NCBI GenBank assembly: GCA_013115135.1
Contig: JABANP010000255.1
Coordinates: 1-64,000, forward strand
DNA length: 64,000 bases
Reading direction: 5' to 3'
From: Perkinsus olseni
Lineage: Eukaryota > Perkinsozoa > Perkinsida > Perkinsidae
The position numbers and the translations under genes were made by a program. Positions 1 to 10,543 of this stretch are shown here, one piece after another (position 1 is the stretch's first letter; the number at the start of each line of letters is the position of its first letter). The notes under the pieces were generated by a model. The model was not told the origin of the DNA. It made no database searches and saw only the letters and a list, made by a program, of their open reading frames with translations.

Positions 1-729
1 GGGTGGGCGAAATCCTCGCAGAGAGACTCCGCTCCGTTCCGGGCGGTAATTCTGAACTTCCGCTTTTCCGTTCCGTTCCGGTCGTATTTCCGCCATCATC
101 CTCGGAGGCTCGATATTTCGGTTTTCCGCACCGGAAAACGGATTCCGTTTCCAGTTTAACGGAATGCCGTTCCGAATGAGAAGTTCTGAATGGCGATTTT
201 CGGATAGCTTTGTGCTGCAGACTGGAGGGTGCTCCGGACTCCACACAGTCGCAGCGCGACTTCGTGCATACATGCTCGTGTTCGTGCCCGTGGTGGCCTC
301 GCGCTCCCCTTATTTCACACGACCATGCATGCTATACGCAGCGAACACATCATTTTGACATGCGGTGATGTGGTGAATTATTAGTGACGGTGAATTACTC
401 CTCATCATGAGTAGTAGTTTATCCTGTGAGAGTCGAAATTTTTCTATGATAGAAATTATTATGATAATACGTGAGCAACATATCAGGTTACCTATGACTT
501 GGCGTCATTTATGTGACGCATATTTCAATCCGATTACATCATGCTCTCCTCGAAACCGAAACGGAACATTCCGAAGCGCTAACGGAAAAATCCGCGGCAA
601 CCGGAATTTTCCGGTATACATAACGGAAAATCAGGGCGGAATGGGTTTTCGAAACGGAATTTCCGCTCCGCCAGACGGAACGGACTCCGCCACCCGGAAC
701 GGAAACGGAACGGAAGTTGCCCACCCCTG
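1..729. mobile_element. Degenerate terminal-inverted-repeat element, hAT-like ends
   Basis: The right end, read on the minus strand, starts CAGGGGTGGGCAACTTCCG, which resembles hAT-superfamily termini. The left end of the window starts GGGTGGGCGAAATCC. Both subterminal regions (about 1-180 and 540-725) are packed with GGAACGG/CCGTTCC motifs in opposite orientation, giving a long imperfect inverted repeat. No transposase ORF is visible between them, so it would be a non-autonomous copy. A candidate 8-bp target duplication would be bases 730-737, but the left flank lies outside the window. The class is inferred from the ends only. Confidence 0.4.
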
Positions 730-1464
730 CTACGAGCTCAGATGTTGAGTGCGCATCTGTGTGGAGAACTAACGTTCCCGGGCGCGCGCTAACACAGATC
801 AAAAAGCGCACGCCATTGCCGGGGTCCGGGTTCAGGTTCGGGTTCAGGTTCGGGTTGATGAGCCCACCTCGTGCTCTGTGACACAGGGTCCGTGCGCAGT
901 ACTGACGTTGCACCAACGGTTTGCACCGACGCTACGGGACAGTTAGTAACTGTCAGTTACTGCAGCGTATCACGAGTACTTCATGGTCTCTGAAGGTTAC
1001 CTTTCGAGGAGTACAGCTGGCTGTCGCGTATGGACATTGCTCTACGCCATTAGGGAAGATAGACATATTAGGATTGGCAATACAATGTCCAGTGGCGTCA
1101 TTGCTTCACCTCGGAGGTCGGTGCCTCCGGTACTCAAACTTTGACCCTCAAAGACGGATGCACAACGCCAAGCTCGCGGCCCGGGCTGCGTCCTCCATCG
1201 GAGAGCTGCCCGGGCCGCACACACGCTCTCATCTGCATCGCTTGCCTCCTGTCTCCACACCTACATCTATCACTTGCCTTACTTCTGCCTTCCCACGGCA
1301 TGTACGACCCGCTGATCCACTCCACTGCTCTTTGTTTCGCTGGTTCCCGTATTTCGCCGCATGTATCGCGGACTAATACGACCTCCATCGCAACACAATG
1401 AATGCCTAACTCGAGACCGTCGCACGTCTAGCGGCTTTGCTGCGAGTGTGCCTATGCCATATAC
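730..1464. other. Non-coding flank, short 12-bp repeat
   Basis: No convincing exon is visible. Around 827-856 there are about 2.5 tandem copies of the 12-mer GGGTTCAGGTTC. The last 9 bases (GCCATATAC, 1456-1464) form the left flank of the YR retrotransposon and share GCCAT with its right flank. Confidence 0.5.
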
Positions 1465-1654
1465 TGTTAGTGATCTACCAGCGGTAGATCGACGCTAGCG
1501 AAATTCACCGAGCAGAGGTTCAATCCCTGGTGAAGAGATCGGGTACGCGTACCAATGGGTGATGCGAATAAGTGGTGCGAGCTAGGCTAGCATAAGTTAG
1601 TGAACCTGCCGTGACATTTAGTATTGGTTCATTGGGGCAGAGCTCCATAAGATG
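1465..1654 (+). repeat. Split direct repeat A1 of element A
   Basis: This 190-bp segment is repeated at 8833-9022 with a single C/T difference. It begins TGTTAGTGATCTACC and contains a perfect 8-bp hairpin GATCTACC-agc-GGTAGATC at 1472-1490, which could be a recombinase arm site. Confidence 0.9.
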
Positions 1655-3828
1655 ATTTGCACTCAATAAGTGTAATAACAACCTTCAGTAGCGACTGTAC
1701 GTCCGGGTTTTTGATGGTAGATATGACCGTATATGAGGGTTGTTTGATGAGAGGCATTCTTCTGTGGACGGGTTGTACCCTCCACGAAGGTCTCTTGGCA
1801 TATCAGCAAATACATCCAGTCTGTAGCGCATCAGCACACCTTGTACGGGTAGAGATTTGATATTTAAAGTATCATACTTTCGATGTCACCAAGGTACGAT
1901 GGTACCCTTGAGCTGAAAAGTATCTTCGGGGCTCCAAGCAAAGCACATTTGTGTCCGGGTTGTTCCCAGCTGGCTGCTGGAGCCTAGCTACAGATACTTC
2001 AGAGTTGTTCCCGAACACTAGTTATTGATATCAGACTCATATCGTCTTTTACAACTGAGCTGCTGCAGAGTGTTGGTCGACGTGTTCCTTTTAGTTTTAT
2101 CCTTCTGTATTGTTTTCTCTAAATTTCTTGCAGTAAAAATGACTTACTTCTACGACAGCGGGTGCAGTACGCTATGGTATCAAGATGATAGTGATTCCAG
2201 CTGGTGGTGTAAATGGCGATCTGTGTGGTACCGATGCATTCTCCAGAGCACTGCGTCTACCACCCTACCTGCTATCAAGGATGTTGCTTCTACTACTTAC
2301 AACGACTCTCCTGAGACTACCGAAGTCAACCCAGCCTCTGCCAACCAATCGGTCAGTAGTATCGCGAATGTAACTGGGTCGGTGTCGGCACCTACTACTA
2401 ATAGTATTACTACGACATCTACCAGGCAACAGCCCTTCGATGTTCCGGGTTCGTCCTCCGTTGGCACCCTTCATGATACTGCTGGTGAGAGTTCTACCAT
2501 CCATCGACGACTTTCCGGGCTAGTGCGATGAGTGGTCGCCGAGCTACGACTCGGCCACGCTTGATGAGTTCACTGAGCGTCCCCAAGAACCGTGACGCTC
2601 GAAGGGTCAGGCACCCCATGATGAGAAGGGGGTCGCCGAGGGGAGCTGTGAGGCCTACTGTGAGACAAGCACAATACCAAGGACAACCACAGCAATTGAG
2701 CCGTGGTGTCCAAGTTAAGTTTGACAACCCCAAGCTTTTGCTGTTAACCCAGTAGGACCGGGGTTCTGGAGTTCAGTGGCTTTGTATCAGCAGCCTCGGC
2801 GTAATGCTGGAGTTTTGTCTTTGCATACCGGGGGGCCATGCTGCTCGTTTTCTGATTGTCTGCTGTACTGGACTGCTGCTGTGTGACAGTCCGTTCTACC
2901 GTGCCTCTGCTCACTGATGGTCAGCTGTACTGTGCTACCGCCGTTTGATGGACTACTGTGCTGCAGCCACTGATGGCCCCCCGTAGTTACCCTGTTGTTC
3001 AATTTGAGGGCGCATTAAGGCGGCTATCTGAATCTTAATTTAAGCTGACTAAGTATTGTTGCGCGATAAGGAATGGGCACTGTGAGGGGTCGGCTTTCAC
3101 TAGCTGGTTAGCCAGGAGTGGGGCGCCTGTGACAAAAAAAGACACCACATACCACCCACAACAAACAATATACGCAACACAGTATCGTCAGCTGCAGGAC
3201 GGTATGGTAAATTCCCTAGTTGTAAGTGAGTTTCGCGCGAGGGAACCGACTGGATAAAAACGATGGCGCGAATATACGAAGCTCAATTATTGGGTGAGCA
3301 TTTCTTGTACTACGCCTCGCAAGTGCCGCTGAGTTGATGTCGAAATTGATGTACCAGTGGTGCAGCACCACACTCTGATTCATAGATTCAAACCTTTACC
3401 CTTCTATAAGGTGCCACGGTGGCTAGGACGGTTGCCGTAGGACCAATTCGGTGTAGTTTGGCAACACGCGGCGTGTTACACGCCTCTCTCACGCCGTGTG
3501 GTCCCATCCTTTTCTGATGACAGCCGCTGTCATCGTTATCAGATGATGAATTATTATCAGTATTTGGAACTGGGTACTCCATACACAACCACCGCTCCAG
3601 GCGGTGCCTCAAATGAGTGATTCAGCTAGGCTAGCGTTGGCCAGCCCTCCACTTCTTCAGATGCTTCGCTTTAGTTGAAAACACTTTCCAACGTTAGACG
3701 TTGCTACTTCGTATGATACGAATCGTATCCGGGATATCGCTGGGGTGTCGATGGCTGCGTCGTCAAGCCTTCAGTTCAGTCTTACTTCGTTCAGTTCTTA
3801 GTTTTTGTTGTCTTACCATATCCCTCTC
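1655..3828 (+). other. 5' untranslated / unassigned part of element A
   Basis: There are about 2.2 kb between A1 and the Gag-like ORF. Open frames exist (for example 2025-2531, rich in Ser and Thr) but show no recognisable domain. It probably contains the promoter and leader of the element; no TATA box can be assigned with confidence. Confidence 0.4.
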
Positions 3829-4881
3829 ATGTCCGCCGTTGATCAGATTATCGACCAAGTAAGCCAGACATCTCCCACAGTGAGACCCAAGGTTCAAGCC
3901 ATCAAGCGCGAAGTCACAGGGTTTGGTATAACTACTACTTTGTTGTTGGGCAAAACGAGTGAAGCAACTGCCGACACGATCGCCGCAAGAGTTGTGAACG
4001 GCGACTCCGACGAAAATACTTCACTTCGACAACTCGTGGCCAGTGTGATCAAGGCAGCTACTCACGAAGCGGGTATCCAGTTGGAAATGCTTCAAATACA
4101 AGAAGCGCAAGCCGAAAGGGCACGCACAAGGTCTTCAACGCTGGATCTGGCCAAGTTATGCAAGGAGGCACAGGAGGCGAAATCTTCGTTTAAAATCATG
4201 GCAAATGTGCTTCCGCCAACAAATGTGGTCAAGAGAGTGGTGGAACAACCGGCAGCTTATCATGATTTGGAAGAGTTTATGCACCCTCGTCATACGTTTG
4301 ATGGCGATTTGGAAACCATAACTACCATAACTGGAGAAGTGGTTCAACGACGTAAATCAGATGGGCGTAAGGAGCCTCTCCGGAGTATTGGACAATGGTG
4401 CCAATGCTTCATCAGATATGCGGTGACTTTACAGCTGTCCGCAGTCGGGAGAGAAGCAGTCGACTTCGGTACCTTGTTGTCTTACATGACTCATATTTGC
4501 GCCGAGTTTCAGGAGCACCCATATCAGGCAGTAATTCAAGCTGAGGCCAAGTATCGTCGTAATGCAGCCATGGCGGTGGCTAGTGGGTCAATGAGTCTTG
4601 CTGATGTTTTCGGTAAAGAGACTTACATACGACCCCGCCTAGACATGGAGATTGCTTCCTATCTTACGAGCAGAGAGCATTCCACTCGCTGGGGAAAAGG
4701 TTTTACCAAAGGAAAGGGCAAAGGAGCACACAGTTTCGGACCCGTCAGAGCAAAAGGTTTCTCTGGTAAGGGTAAGGGTAAGGCACAGTCGTCCCAGCCT
4801 TACTCACGCTCCAATCAAGTGTCCACCTGGAACAGTAATGGTGAAGCGTCCTCGTCGACTACTGGTACGTCTGCGAAGTAA
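3829..4881 (+). CDS. Gag-like protein of YR retrotransposon
   Basis: An intact ORF of 350 codons starts at the first ATG (MSAVDQIIDQ). The N-terminal and middle parts are helical and without a recognised domain. The last 70 residues are basic and glycine-rich, with repeated GKGKGKG and GKGKGKA blocks that would suit RNA binding in place of a CCHC zinc knuckle. Its position directly upstream of the RT ORF and inside the A1/A2 repeats supports the structural-protein role. It is the only ORF of the element without a visible lesion. The Gag role is inferred from position and composition. Confidence 0.65.
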   Translation: MSAVDQIIDQVSQTSPTVRPKVQAIKREVTGFGITTTLLLGKTSEATADTIAARVVNGDSDENTSLRQLVASVIKAATHEAGIQLEMLQIQEAQAERARTRSSTLDLAKLCKEAQEAKSSFKIMANVLPPTNVVKRVVEQPAAYHDLEEFMHPRHTFDGDLETITTITGEVVQRRKSDGRKEPLRSIGQWCQCFIRYAVTLQLSAVGREAVDFGTLLSYMTHICAEFQEHPYQAVIQAEAKYRRNAAMAVASGSMSLADVFGKETYIRPRLDMEIASYLTSREHSTRWGKGFTKGKGKGAHSFGPVRAKGFSGKGKGKAQSSQPYSRSNQVSTWNSNGEASSSTTGTSAK

Positions 4882-4975
4882 ATGCAGTGTTGCTAATGAG
4901 GTTTTTAGAGTGTAGAGTTTTCCGTTTTTCTTGTAACCACTGATTGTTCGGGTTATTCAGTTCCAGTAGGCAGTC

Positions 4976-7306
4976 GTGATATGCTGTTTTTATGTCAGCG
5001 TTGTACTCTGGTTACTCTCATGGTCGCCTCAACGCAAGGTTCGGCCAAGCAGCGGCAAGCTAATACCAGGAGTACCGGAGCCCGTGCACGACGAAATGCT
5101 AAGCGAGCTCAGCGTCGGTCTGCAAGTAGAACGGTACAGAGTGATCTCCAGGCTTCGTTACGGTCGACGACGTCGTACGCTTCATCTACTGACCCTTCCA
5201 AGGTCTTGGATTACTATGCAACTACGGCTTCTCTCTTTCGATTTCAAACAAAGGGACCGGTGCGTCGAAGAGCTGTCGGATGGGTCGGCCAAGCCAGCGG
5301 CTTGCAGGTGGTTTGAAGATAATGCTCCGAATCCTACACCGATTCATCGTCTCCTCCAGAGTCAACTCGAGCAGACAGTGACAAAGGTTTTGCATTCACG
5401 AGGCCTTACTGATCGACTGGTGGCTTGGTCTCAGTTAGACAGGTCAGCTCAACCTTCTGAGGTTGATCTTTTACGTGATTTGGAAGAGGTGATAACGGAG
5501 CACTCTGAGCATTTAGCGGCTACGTGGGCGTCTCTTTTGCGTGTGTCTTCGGACAAGGCACCAGAGTGTTCTATTCGTGCGACGCTTACGAAGGCTTTGC
5601 TTTTGGCTACGAAACGACCAGATGATCTGGAGGATACACTTATATGCGACGAAATTCTACGTGGCTGTGGTATAGGTATAGATAGTCCGATACCTAGTAC
5701 TGGTCTCTGGCCTTCGGATAAGGGTCCGAAACACTCTGGTTTTGGCTTATGTTCGTCCGCGGCTACTTCGTGGAAGAATTATGCGTTTACTGAGTTGTAT
5801 CGTGATCAAGTCCAAGAAACGTTAGAACGTGAAGTGGCTAAGGGACACATGTGCCGTCTATTGGGGTGTCCTGATTTTGGAGTTGTTACTAAGTTAGCTT
5901 GTATCGTTAAACCCTCTGGAGCGCTCCGTCTCATTGATGATTTGAGGCGGTCTGGGGTTAATGAACGAGTACTCAGCGAAGAAACTGTTGCACTTCCTGG
6001 GTTGGCTACGGCGGCTCTTCTGCTTCAGGAGATGAAACAGCGGGTTCCACAAGCCTAGTTGGTATGGATTGAGGCAGACATTGCGTCGGCTTTCCGGGAT
6101 CTACCAGTTTGCGTCGACGATAGGAAATACTTGATTAACTGCGTTAATGGCTGTTATTATCAACATCTTCGTCTCCCTTTCAGTTTACGCTGTTCCCCTT
6201 TATTTTGGTGTCGCTATTTTGCTGCTGTTCATCGACTTGTCAAGCGGCTTGCTCCTGCGGACCCTTCTACTGGAGCTGGTATGATTTATGTTGATGATGT
6301 TGCATGGATAACTACTCGAGAGAGTTCGGTGTCGATGATGGTACGCATTCTTCTGGTCCAAGCCACTCTCGGTTTGTCTATCGCTTACGAGAAGTTGCGC
6401 ATTACTACACGACCGCATAGTCTAGGGTATGAGTGGGATGTGTCGGAATCGACAGTTTATTTGCCAGTCGAGAAAAGGACGAAGCTAATGGATGAGTTAC
6501 AGGTCATGTTGACTTCTGGGTCGTCGAAGATTCCGGTTGCTTTACTAGAACGAGTTACTGGGCGTCTGACTTGGGCTACTCAGATTGCTCCTATGTATAG
6601 TTCTGACCTAAATCCCTTTTATGGGCTGCAGGCGGTAGCCCGTAAACACAATCTGTTCAAGGTCTCCTTGGGCCCGAAGGTTCTAACTTCTGCTTCGCTG
6701 TTTTATGACCTACTCAAGATTCCCGATATGGCGGCCACCACTGCCTCGCAATTGCTCGGTTGGGGTGTTCCTGATGAGTCAGGAACAGTGGTGGTTTCGG
6801 ATGCGTCTTTGTTCGGTATTGGCGGTGTTATCTTTGATTTGGAGGGAGGTCCGAGTGCCGATTTAACCCCTCAGGCGCTGACATGGTTTTCGGTAGCTTA
6901 TCACGATGTACCGTCGATCCAAGACTTGGTTCCTTGGACGACTGCTACCCGAGAGTCTGAGATCGGCCCTCTGGAGTTGTTAGCTTGCATAATTGGCGTA
7001 GTACATGCTTTGCGCCGGGGTGCCCGGATGATCACCGTGTTATCAGACAATGCTGCTACTGTCGCTTGTATGAATAGGAAGCGTGCTCGATCTCAGCGTA
7101 TGAATGATACTATGAGAAAACTGCGTAAGGTGTGGCCACAGCTGGGTTATACTGTAGTAGCTGAACATATCAAAGGCATCACTAATGGATTGGCCGATGT
7201 CTTATCGCGGTCTACTAGTGGGACGGCTGACGATTTGATGTGCGGTCTTGGTCAAAGGTTTGATCCTTCCTCTTTGATCCGTGAATTGGTGAACTTAACG
7301 TTGTGA
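4976..7306 (+). pseudogene. Reverse transcriptase-RNase H of element A, with in-frame TAG
   Basis: The reading frame is continuous apart from one TAG at 6056-6058. RT motifs appear in order: KPSGALRLIDD, EADIASAFRDLPV (first catalytic Asp), LRLPFSLRCSPLFW, and YVDDVAW (catalytic YVDD). RNase H follows, with VVSDASLFGIGG, a conserved Glu in ESEIGPLELLA, VLSDNAA, and HIKGITNGLADVLSR. The stop lies between the template-binding block and the first catalytic Asp, so an RT made without readthrough would be inactive. The true start is unclear: the frame is open from 4976, but the first in-frame ATG comes about 40 codons later. It probably encodes the element's polymerase. Confidence 0.85.
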
Positions 7307-7407
7307 GTGTGCGTGTGTTACTTTTCTTGATTGCGTTATTGTTTGCGTTGTCTGGTGCTGGGTCTGCTTGGTTGTGGGTGTAGATTTTCCCGTGTATTGT
7401 GCTCGTA

Positions 7408-8583
7408 ATGTCGGAAGAGCGTATACTGGATGCAGTGAGAGCTGAGTACGAGGGCCGTCGACAAGCGCTTAAAGGTATTGCTACTGGTTTGCCTGCGGTT
7501 GTCGGGGACGGATTCCGACAGACTTCTGGTGGTTCTCCGAGTGAGTTGGCCACCGTCAGCTCCACTGTGACGGTGGTTCCGAGAGGTCGCCCAAGGACTG
7601 GTTTACCTCTAGTGACTGATAGTGATGTTCAAGAGCATATGGATCGCGCTCGAGCGCCAGCAACTAACAGGAAGCGATTCTACACTTTACGTAACTACCG
7701 TGAGCTCTGTGTTAGACAAGGGAACGAGCCCTTCCCGGTGACGGCAGTTACTTTGGTTGAGTATATTGTTTCCCTTACCAAGAAGGCGATCATGTATGAT
7801 ACTGTGTGTGATTATCTCGGGATAGTGAGGGTCGAATCGAGGAAGTTTTCTGAGTCCAAGTTTTCTCAGATGGAGGATGAGGGAAGTTAGGCTGGCTTTG
7901 CAGGCGGCGAAGCGCATTCTAAGGGGAAGAGATGCGAGGAAAGCGTACGGTGACTTTGACGATCGATAAGGTTAGGACTCTTAGCTCATTGGTCCCTTCG
8001 TCGGGGCGAGCGGAGAGTACGGTTGCTTATCTAGTGGGTATGGTGGCGTTGCTGAGATTAAAGGAGGTAGCCCAGCTAGAATTATCGGATATTGCTGTGG
8101 ATCGGAGTGGGTCCTTCATGGTTGTGACTGTCCAACGGTCCAAGACTGATCAAGCTGGGACTGGGCAGAAAGTTTATGTTGGTTGCACATCGTGGACGCC
8201 GTCAAGTATTAAGGAGCGTGAGGATCCTTGGTGTGCGCTGCATCGACTATTACGTTATCTACAGCGAGACAGGAGATCTTCATGTGGAATACGGTTGTTT
8301 GCCGTTTCATATAAGCAGTTGAGCAGTGATATTAAGGATTTGGTCACCACTGTTTTGGGTGACGACTATCCTGCAGAGGAGATAGGGAAGAGGACCTCCC
8401 ATGAGTATGAGGAGGACTGGTGTGTGTTTATTGGCTAATGCGGGAGTTAGGATAGAAGCTATAGCAGAGTAAGGACGTTGGAGCGATGTCAGGACTGTTC
8501 AAAACAATTATATGCGAGGCCACACGGATAGAAGGTTGAACGAAAAGGAGTATGGACGGCGTATGATGTTGACCGTTCGTTGA
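7408..8583 (+). pseudogene. Tyrosine recombinase of element A, frameshifted
   Basis: The ORF begins MSEERILDAVRAEYEG and runs to a stop at 7888-7890. The coding signal then moves frame (LALQAAKRILRG), again near 7950 (LTIDKVRTLSSLV), and again near 8400. The catalytic set is still readable: Arg in ALLRLKEVAQLEL, the H/R box as SMRRTGVCLLANAG, GRWSDVRTVQ, and the tyrosine in NNYMR. An extra TAA interrupts just before GRWSD. The product would integrate circular cDNA by site-specific recombination. At least three frameshifts and one stop make it inactive. Confidence 0.8.
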
Positions 8584-8814
8584 CGAGTGGTGGTAGTCAT
8601 TGAACAGAGTGTTTTTGAGTAATGATGTCGAGTGTTGTGTTGGCCGAAGTCTTTTTTGACGGGCTCGGTGTAAGCAGAGGTTTGGGTGCCGGGAGGTAGG
8701 CCACAGAAATCCAGCCATCCACGGATTGTAGATGTGGAGGGGCTAGCTTTCAGTGACCTACTGGATAACCGCGACAACTGCATGTTGTTGTCGGGCATCC
8801 ACACCCCCAACCTC

Positions 8815-8832
8815 TGCATCATGGGAATTTCG
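8815..8832 (+). repeat. Split direct repeat B1
   Basis: The 18-mer TGCATCATGGGAATTTCG is repeated exactly at 9021-9038. It sits immediately left of A2, as expected for the B1-A2-B2 3' end of a YR retrotransposon. Confidence 0.8.
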
Positions 8833-9022
8833 TGTTAGTGATCTACCAGCGGTAGATCGACGCTAGCGAAATTCACCGAGCAGAGGTTCAATCCCTGGTG
8901 AAGAGATCGGGTACGCGTACCAATGGGTGATGCGAATAAGTGGTGCGAGCTAGGCTAGCATAAGTTAGTGAACCTGCCGTGACATTTAGTATTGGTTCAT
9001 TGGGGCAGAGCCCCATAAGATG
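8833..9022 (+). repeat. Split direct repeat A2
   Basis: This is a 190-bp copy of 1465-1654 with one mismatch (AGCCCC instead of AGCTCC). Confidence 0.9.
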
Positions 9023-9038
9023 CATCATGGGAATTTCG
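9021..9038 (+). repeat. Split direct repeat B2 (right end of element A)
   Basis: This is an exact copy of B1, overlapping A2 by 2 bp. It is followed immediately by GCCATAATCG of the tRNA-Leu unit, so this base marks the element/host junction. Confidence 0.75.
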
Positions 9039-9141
9039 GCCATAATCGTTTGCAGCTCGCACAGGATGAGCTTGAAACCATCTGAGAAACTTTTGCGTCG
9101 CCAGAATCTGCCAATTGACGAAACCCGCAATATATCTCCGC

Positions 9142-9148
9142 TATAAAA
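9142..9148 (+). promoter_or_regulatory. TATA-like box upstream of tRNA-Leu (also at the other copies)
   Basis: TATAAAA lies 22 bp before the tRNA start. The same heptamer lies at the same distance in the third and fourth copies; the two degenerate copies have TATTAAAA instead. An upstream TATA element for RNA polymerase III is known in plants and some protists. The role is inferred from spacing and conservation. Confidence 0.45.
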
Positions 9149-9163
9149 ACTGCAGCACCTACC

Positions 9164-9243
9164 GACAGTTTGGCCGAGTGGTCCAAGGCGCTGGCTTTAG
9201 GCGCCAGTCCGAAAGGGCGTGGGTTCGAACCCCACAGCTGTCA
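9164..9243 (+). tRNA. tRNA-Leu (anticodon UAG), copy 1
   Basis: This is an 80-nt type II tRNA. Acceptor GACAGTT pairs with AGCTGTC, the anticodon stem CTGGC/GCCAG encloses loop TTTAGGC (anticodon TAG), and there is a long variable arm. The T arm is GTGGG-TTCGAAC-CCCAC. A box (TGGCCGAGTGG) and B box (GGTTCGAACCC) are intact. There is no intron. It lies 125 bp downstream of the right end of element A. Confidence 0.9.
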
Positions 9244-9401
9244 GGGTACTGTACCATAATACCAGCAAAGTATACCGCCATAATCGCTTGCAGCTCGCAC
9301 AGAATGAGCTCGAAACTATCTGAGAAACTTTTGCGTCGCCAGAATCTGCCAATCGACGAAACCCACAATATATCTCCGCTATTAAAACTACAATATCCAC
9401 C

Positions 9402-9481
9402 GACAGTTTAGCCGAGTGGTCCAAGGCGCTGGCTTTAGGCGGCAGCCCGGAAGGGCGTGGGTTCTAACCCCACGGCTGTCA
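9402..9481 (+). tRNA. tRNA-Leu (UAG), copy 2, probably defective
   Basis: It has the same framework as copy 1, but the anticodon stem has a G-G mismatch (CTGGC/GGCAG) and the T loop is TTCTAAC, losing the conserved purine. The B box is therefore damaged (GGTTCTAACCC). The upstream box is TATTAAAA. It is likely a pseudogene or a weak gene. Confidence 0.6.
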
Positions 9482-9482
9482 G

Positions 9483-9501
9483 GGTATTGTACCACAATAC
9501 C
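9483..9501 (+). repeat. Perfect hairpin directly 3' of the tRNA (also 9721-9739)
   Basis: GGTATTGT-acc-ACAATACC forms an 8-bp stem two or three bases after the tRNA 3' end, in copies 2 and 3. Copies 1, 4 and 5 have slightly imperfect versions. No run of four T follows any tRNA copy until about 85 bp downstream, so the hairpin may take part in 3'-end formation. Confidence 0.5.
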
Positions 9502-9639
9502 AGCAAAGTATACCGCCATAATCGCTTGCAGCTCGCACAGAATGAGCTCGAAACCATCTGAGAGACTTTTGCGTCGCCAGAATCTGCCAATCGACGAAAC
9601 CCACAATATATCTCCGCTATAAAAACTGCAGCACTTACC

Positions 9640-9719
9640 GACAGTTTGGCCGAGTGGTCCAAGGCGCTGGCTTTAGGCGCCAGTCCGGAAGGGCGTGGGT
9701 TCGAACCCCACAGCTGTCA
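9640..9719 (+). tRNA. tRNA-Leu (UAG), copy 3
   Basis: It is intact and matches copy 1 except for one base in the variable arm (CCGGAAGGG against CCGAAAGGG). All stems pair and both internal promoter boxes are conserved. TATAAAA lies upstream and the perfect hairpin follows at 9721-9739. Confidence 0.9.
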
Positions 9720-9762
9720 GGGTATTGTACCACAATACCAGCATAGACGACCGCCATGATCG

Positions 9763-10180
9763 TGGTAGCAATCCTACGCAGGGGGATCGGCGTGAGCGAA
9801 ATTACCGAGCAGAGATTATGCGCGCACAAAAGAGTTGTGCGCGGGAGTAGGTTGCGCGAAGAGGAATGCGGTACTTCAACTGATTCAATGCTAGAGCTAG
9901 CGACGAGTGCTAGCAACAGATCCAGCCGTAAGTTGTAATGGCTGTGATAACGGCGGACGTGAGGTCGACCCAGCCCTCCGCTCCCTGGATGTGGAGGTAG
10001 GACACTGGAGGCTGCTGACTCAACCCAGACTGGGTATGGAGTCGGGCAGTCATCTAATGTCCTACTGAACAGTGGTGGCCACCAACTCTCAGTTGGCAGC
10101 GAGTGTAGGCTACTGCCTAGCTGCTGAGCAGGTCAGAGCAAGGCCACGCACTGTTCACCTCTGCATTCATGGGAATTTCG
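9763..10180 (+). mobile_element. Short non-autonomous YR-element derivative (element C)
   Basis: The first about 55 bp align with the A1 start of element A (shared block GCGAAATT-ACCGAGCAGAG), and the right end TTCATGGGAATTTCG matches its B repeat. No ORF with homology lies between. It is flanked by GCCATGATCG (9753-9762) and GCCATAATCG (10181-10190), that is, the same position in a tRNA-Leu unit where element A ends. It looks like a diverged, internally deleted relative that used the same target. Confidence 0.65.
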
Positions 10181-10305
10181 GCCATAATCGCTTGCAGCTC
10201 GCACAGAATGAGCTCGAAACCATCTGAGAAACTTTTGCGTCGCCAGAATCTGCCAATCGACGAAACCCACAATATATCTCCGCTATAAAAACTGCAGCAC
10301 CTACC

Positions 10306-10385
10306 GACAGTTTGGCCGAGTGGTCCAAGGCGCTGGCTTTAGGCGCCAGTCCGAAAGGGCGTGGGTTCGAACCCCACAGCTGTCA
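10306..10385 (+). tRNA. tRNA-Leu (UAG), copy 4
   Basis: It is identical to copy 1, including the variable arm, with TATAAAA 22 bp upstream. All stems pair. The neighbouring unit sequence is also that of copy 1. Confidence 0.9.
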
Positions 10386-10543
10386 GGGGATTGTACCATA
10401 ATACCAGCAAAGTATACCGCCATAATCGCTTGCAGCTCGCACAGAATGAGCTCGAAACTATCTGAGAAACTTTTGCGTCGCCAGAATCTGCCAATCGACG
10501 AAACCCACAATATATCTCCGCTATTAAAACTACAATACCTACC

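Larger units (their letters stand above)
1465..9038 (+). mobile_element. Tyrosine-recombinase retrotransposon with split direct repeats (element A)
   Basis: The element is about 7.6 kb. It has a Gag-like ORF, an RT-RNase H region and a tyrosine recombinase, in that order. Its ends are not LTRs. A 190-bp repeat (A1, 1465-1654) recurs near the 3' end (A2, 8833-9022) with one mismatch, and an 18-bp repeat flanks A2 (B1 8815-8832; B2 9021-9038). The order A1-ORFs-B1-A2-B2 is the diagnostic arrangement of PAT/Ngaro-type YR retrotransposons, which use a recombinase instead of a DDE integrase. The near-identical A repeats suggest recent insertion, yet the RT has a nonsense codon and the YR has frameshifts. 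The right end abuts the tRNA-Leu array exactly. Confidence 0.85.

Noticed and set aside
6056..6058. TAG reassigned as a sense codon in this genome
   Set aside because: Host genes here end normally with TAG (for example 26735-26737 and the J-domain gene), so one nonsense mutation is simpler.
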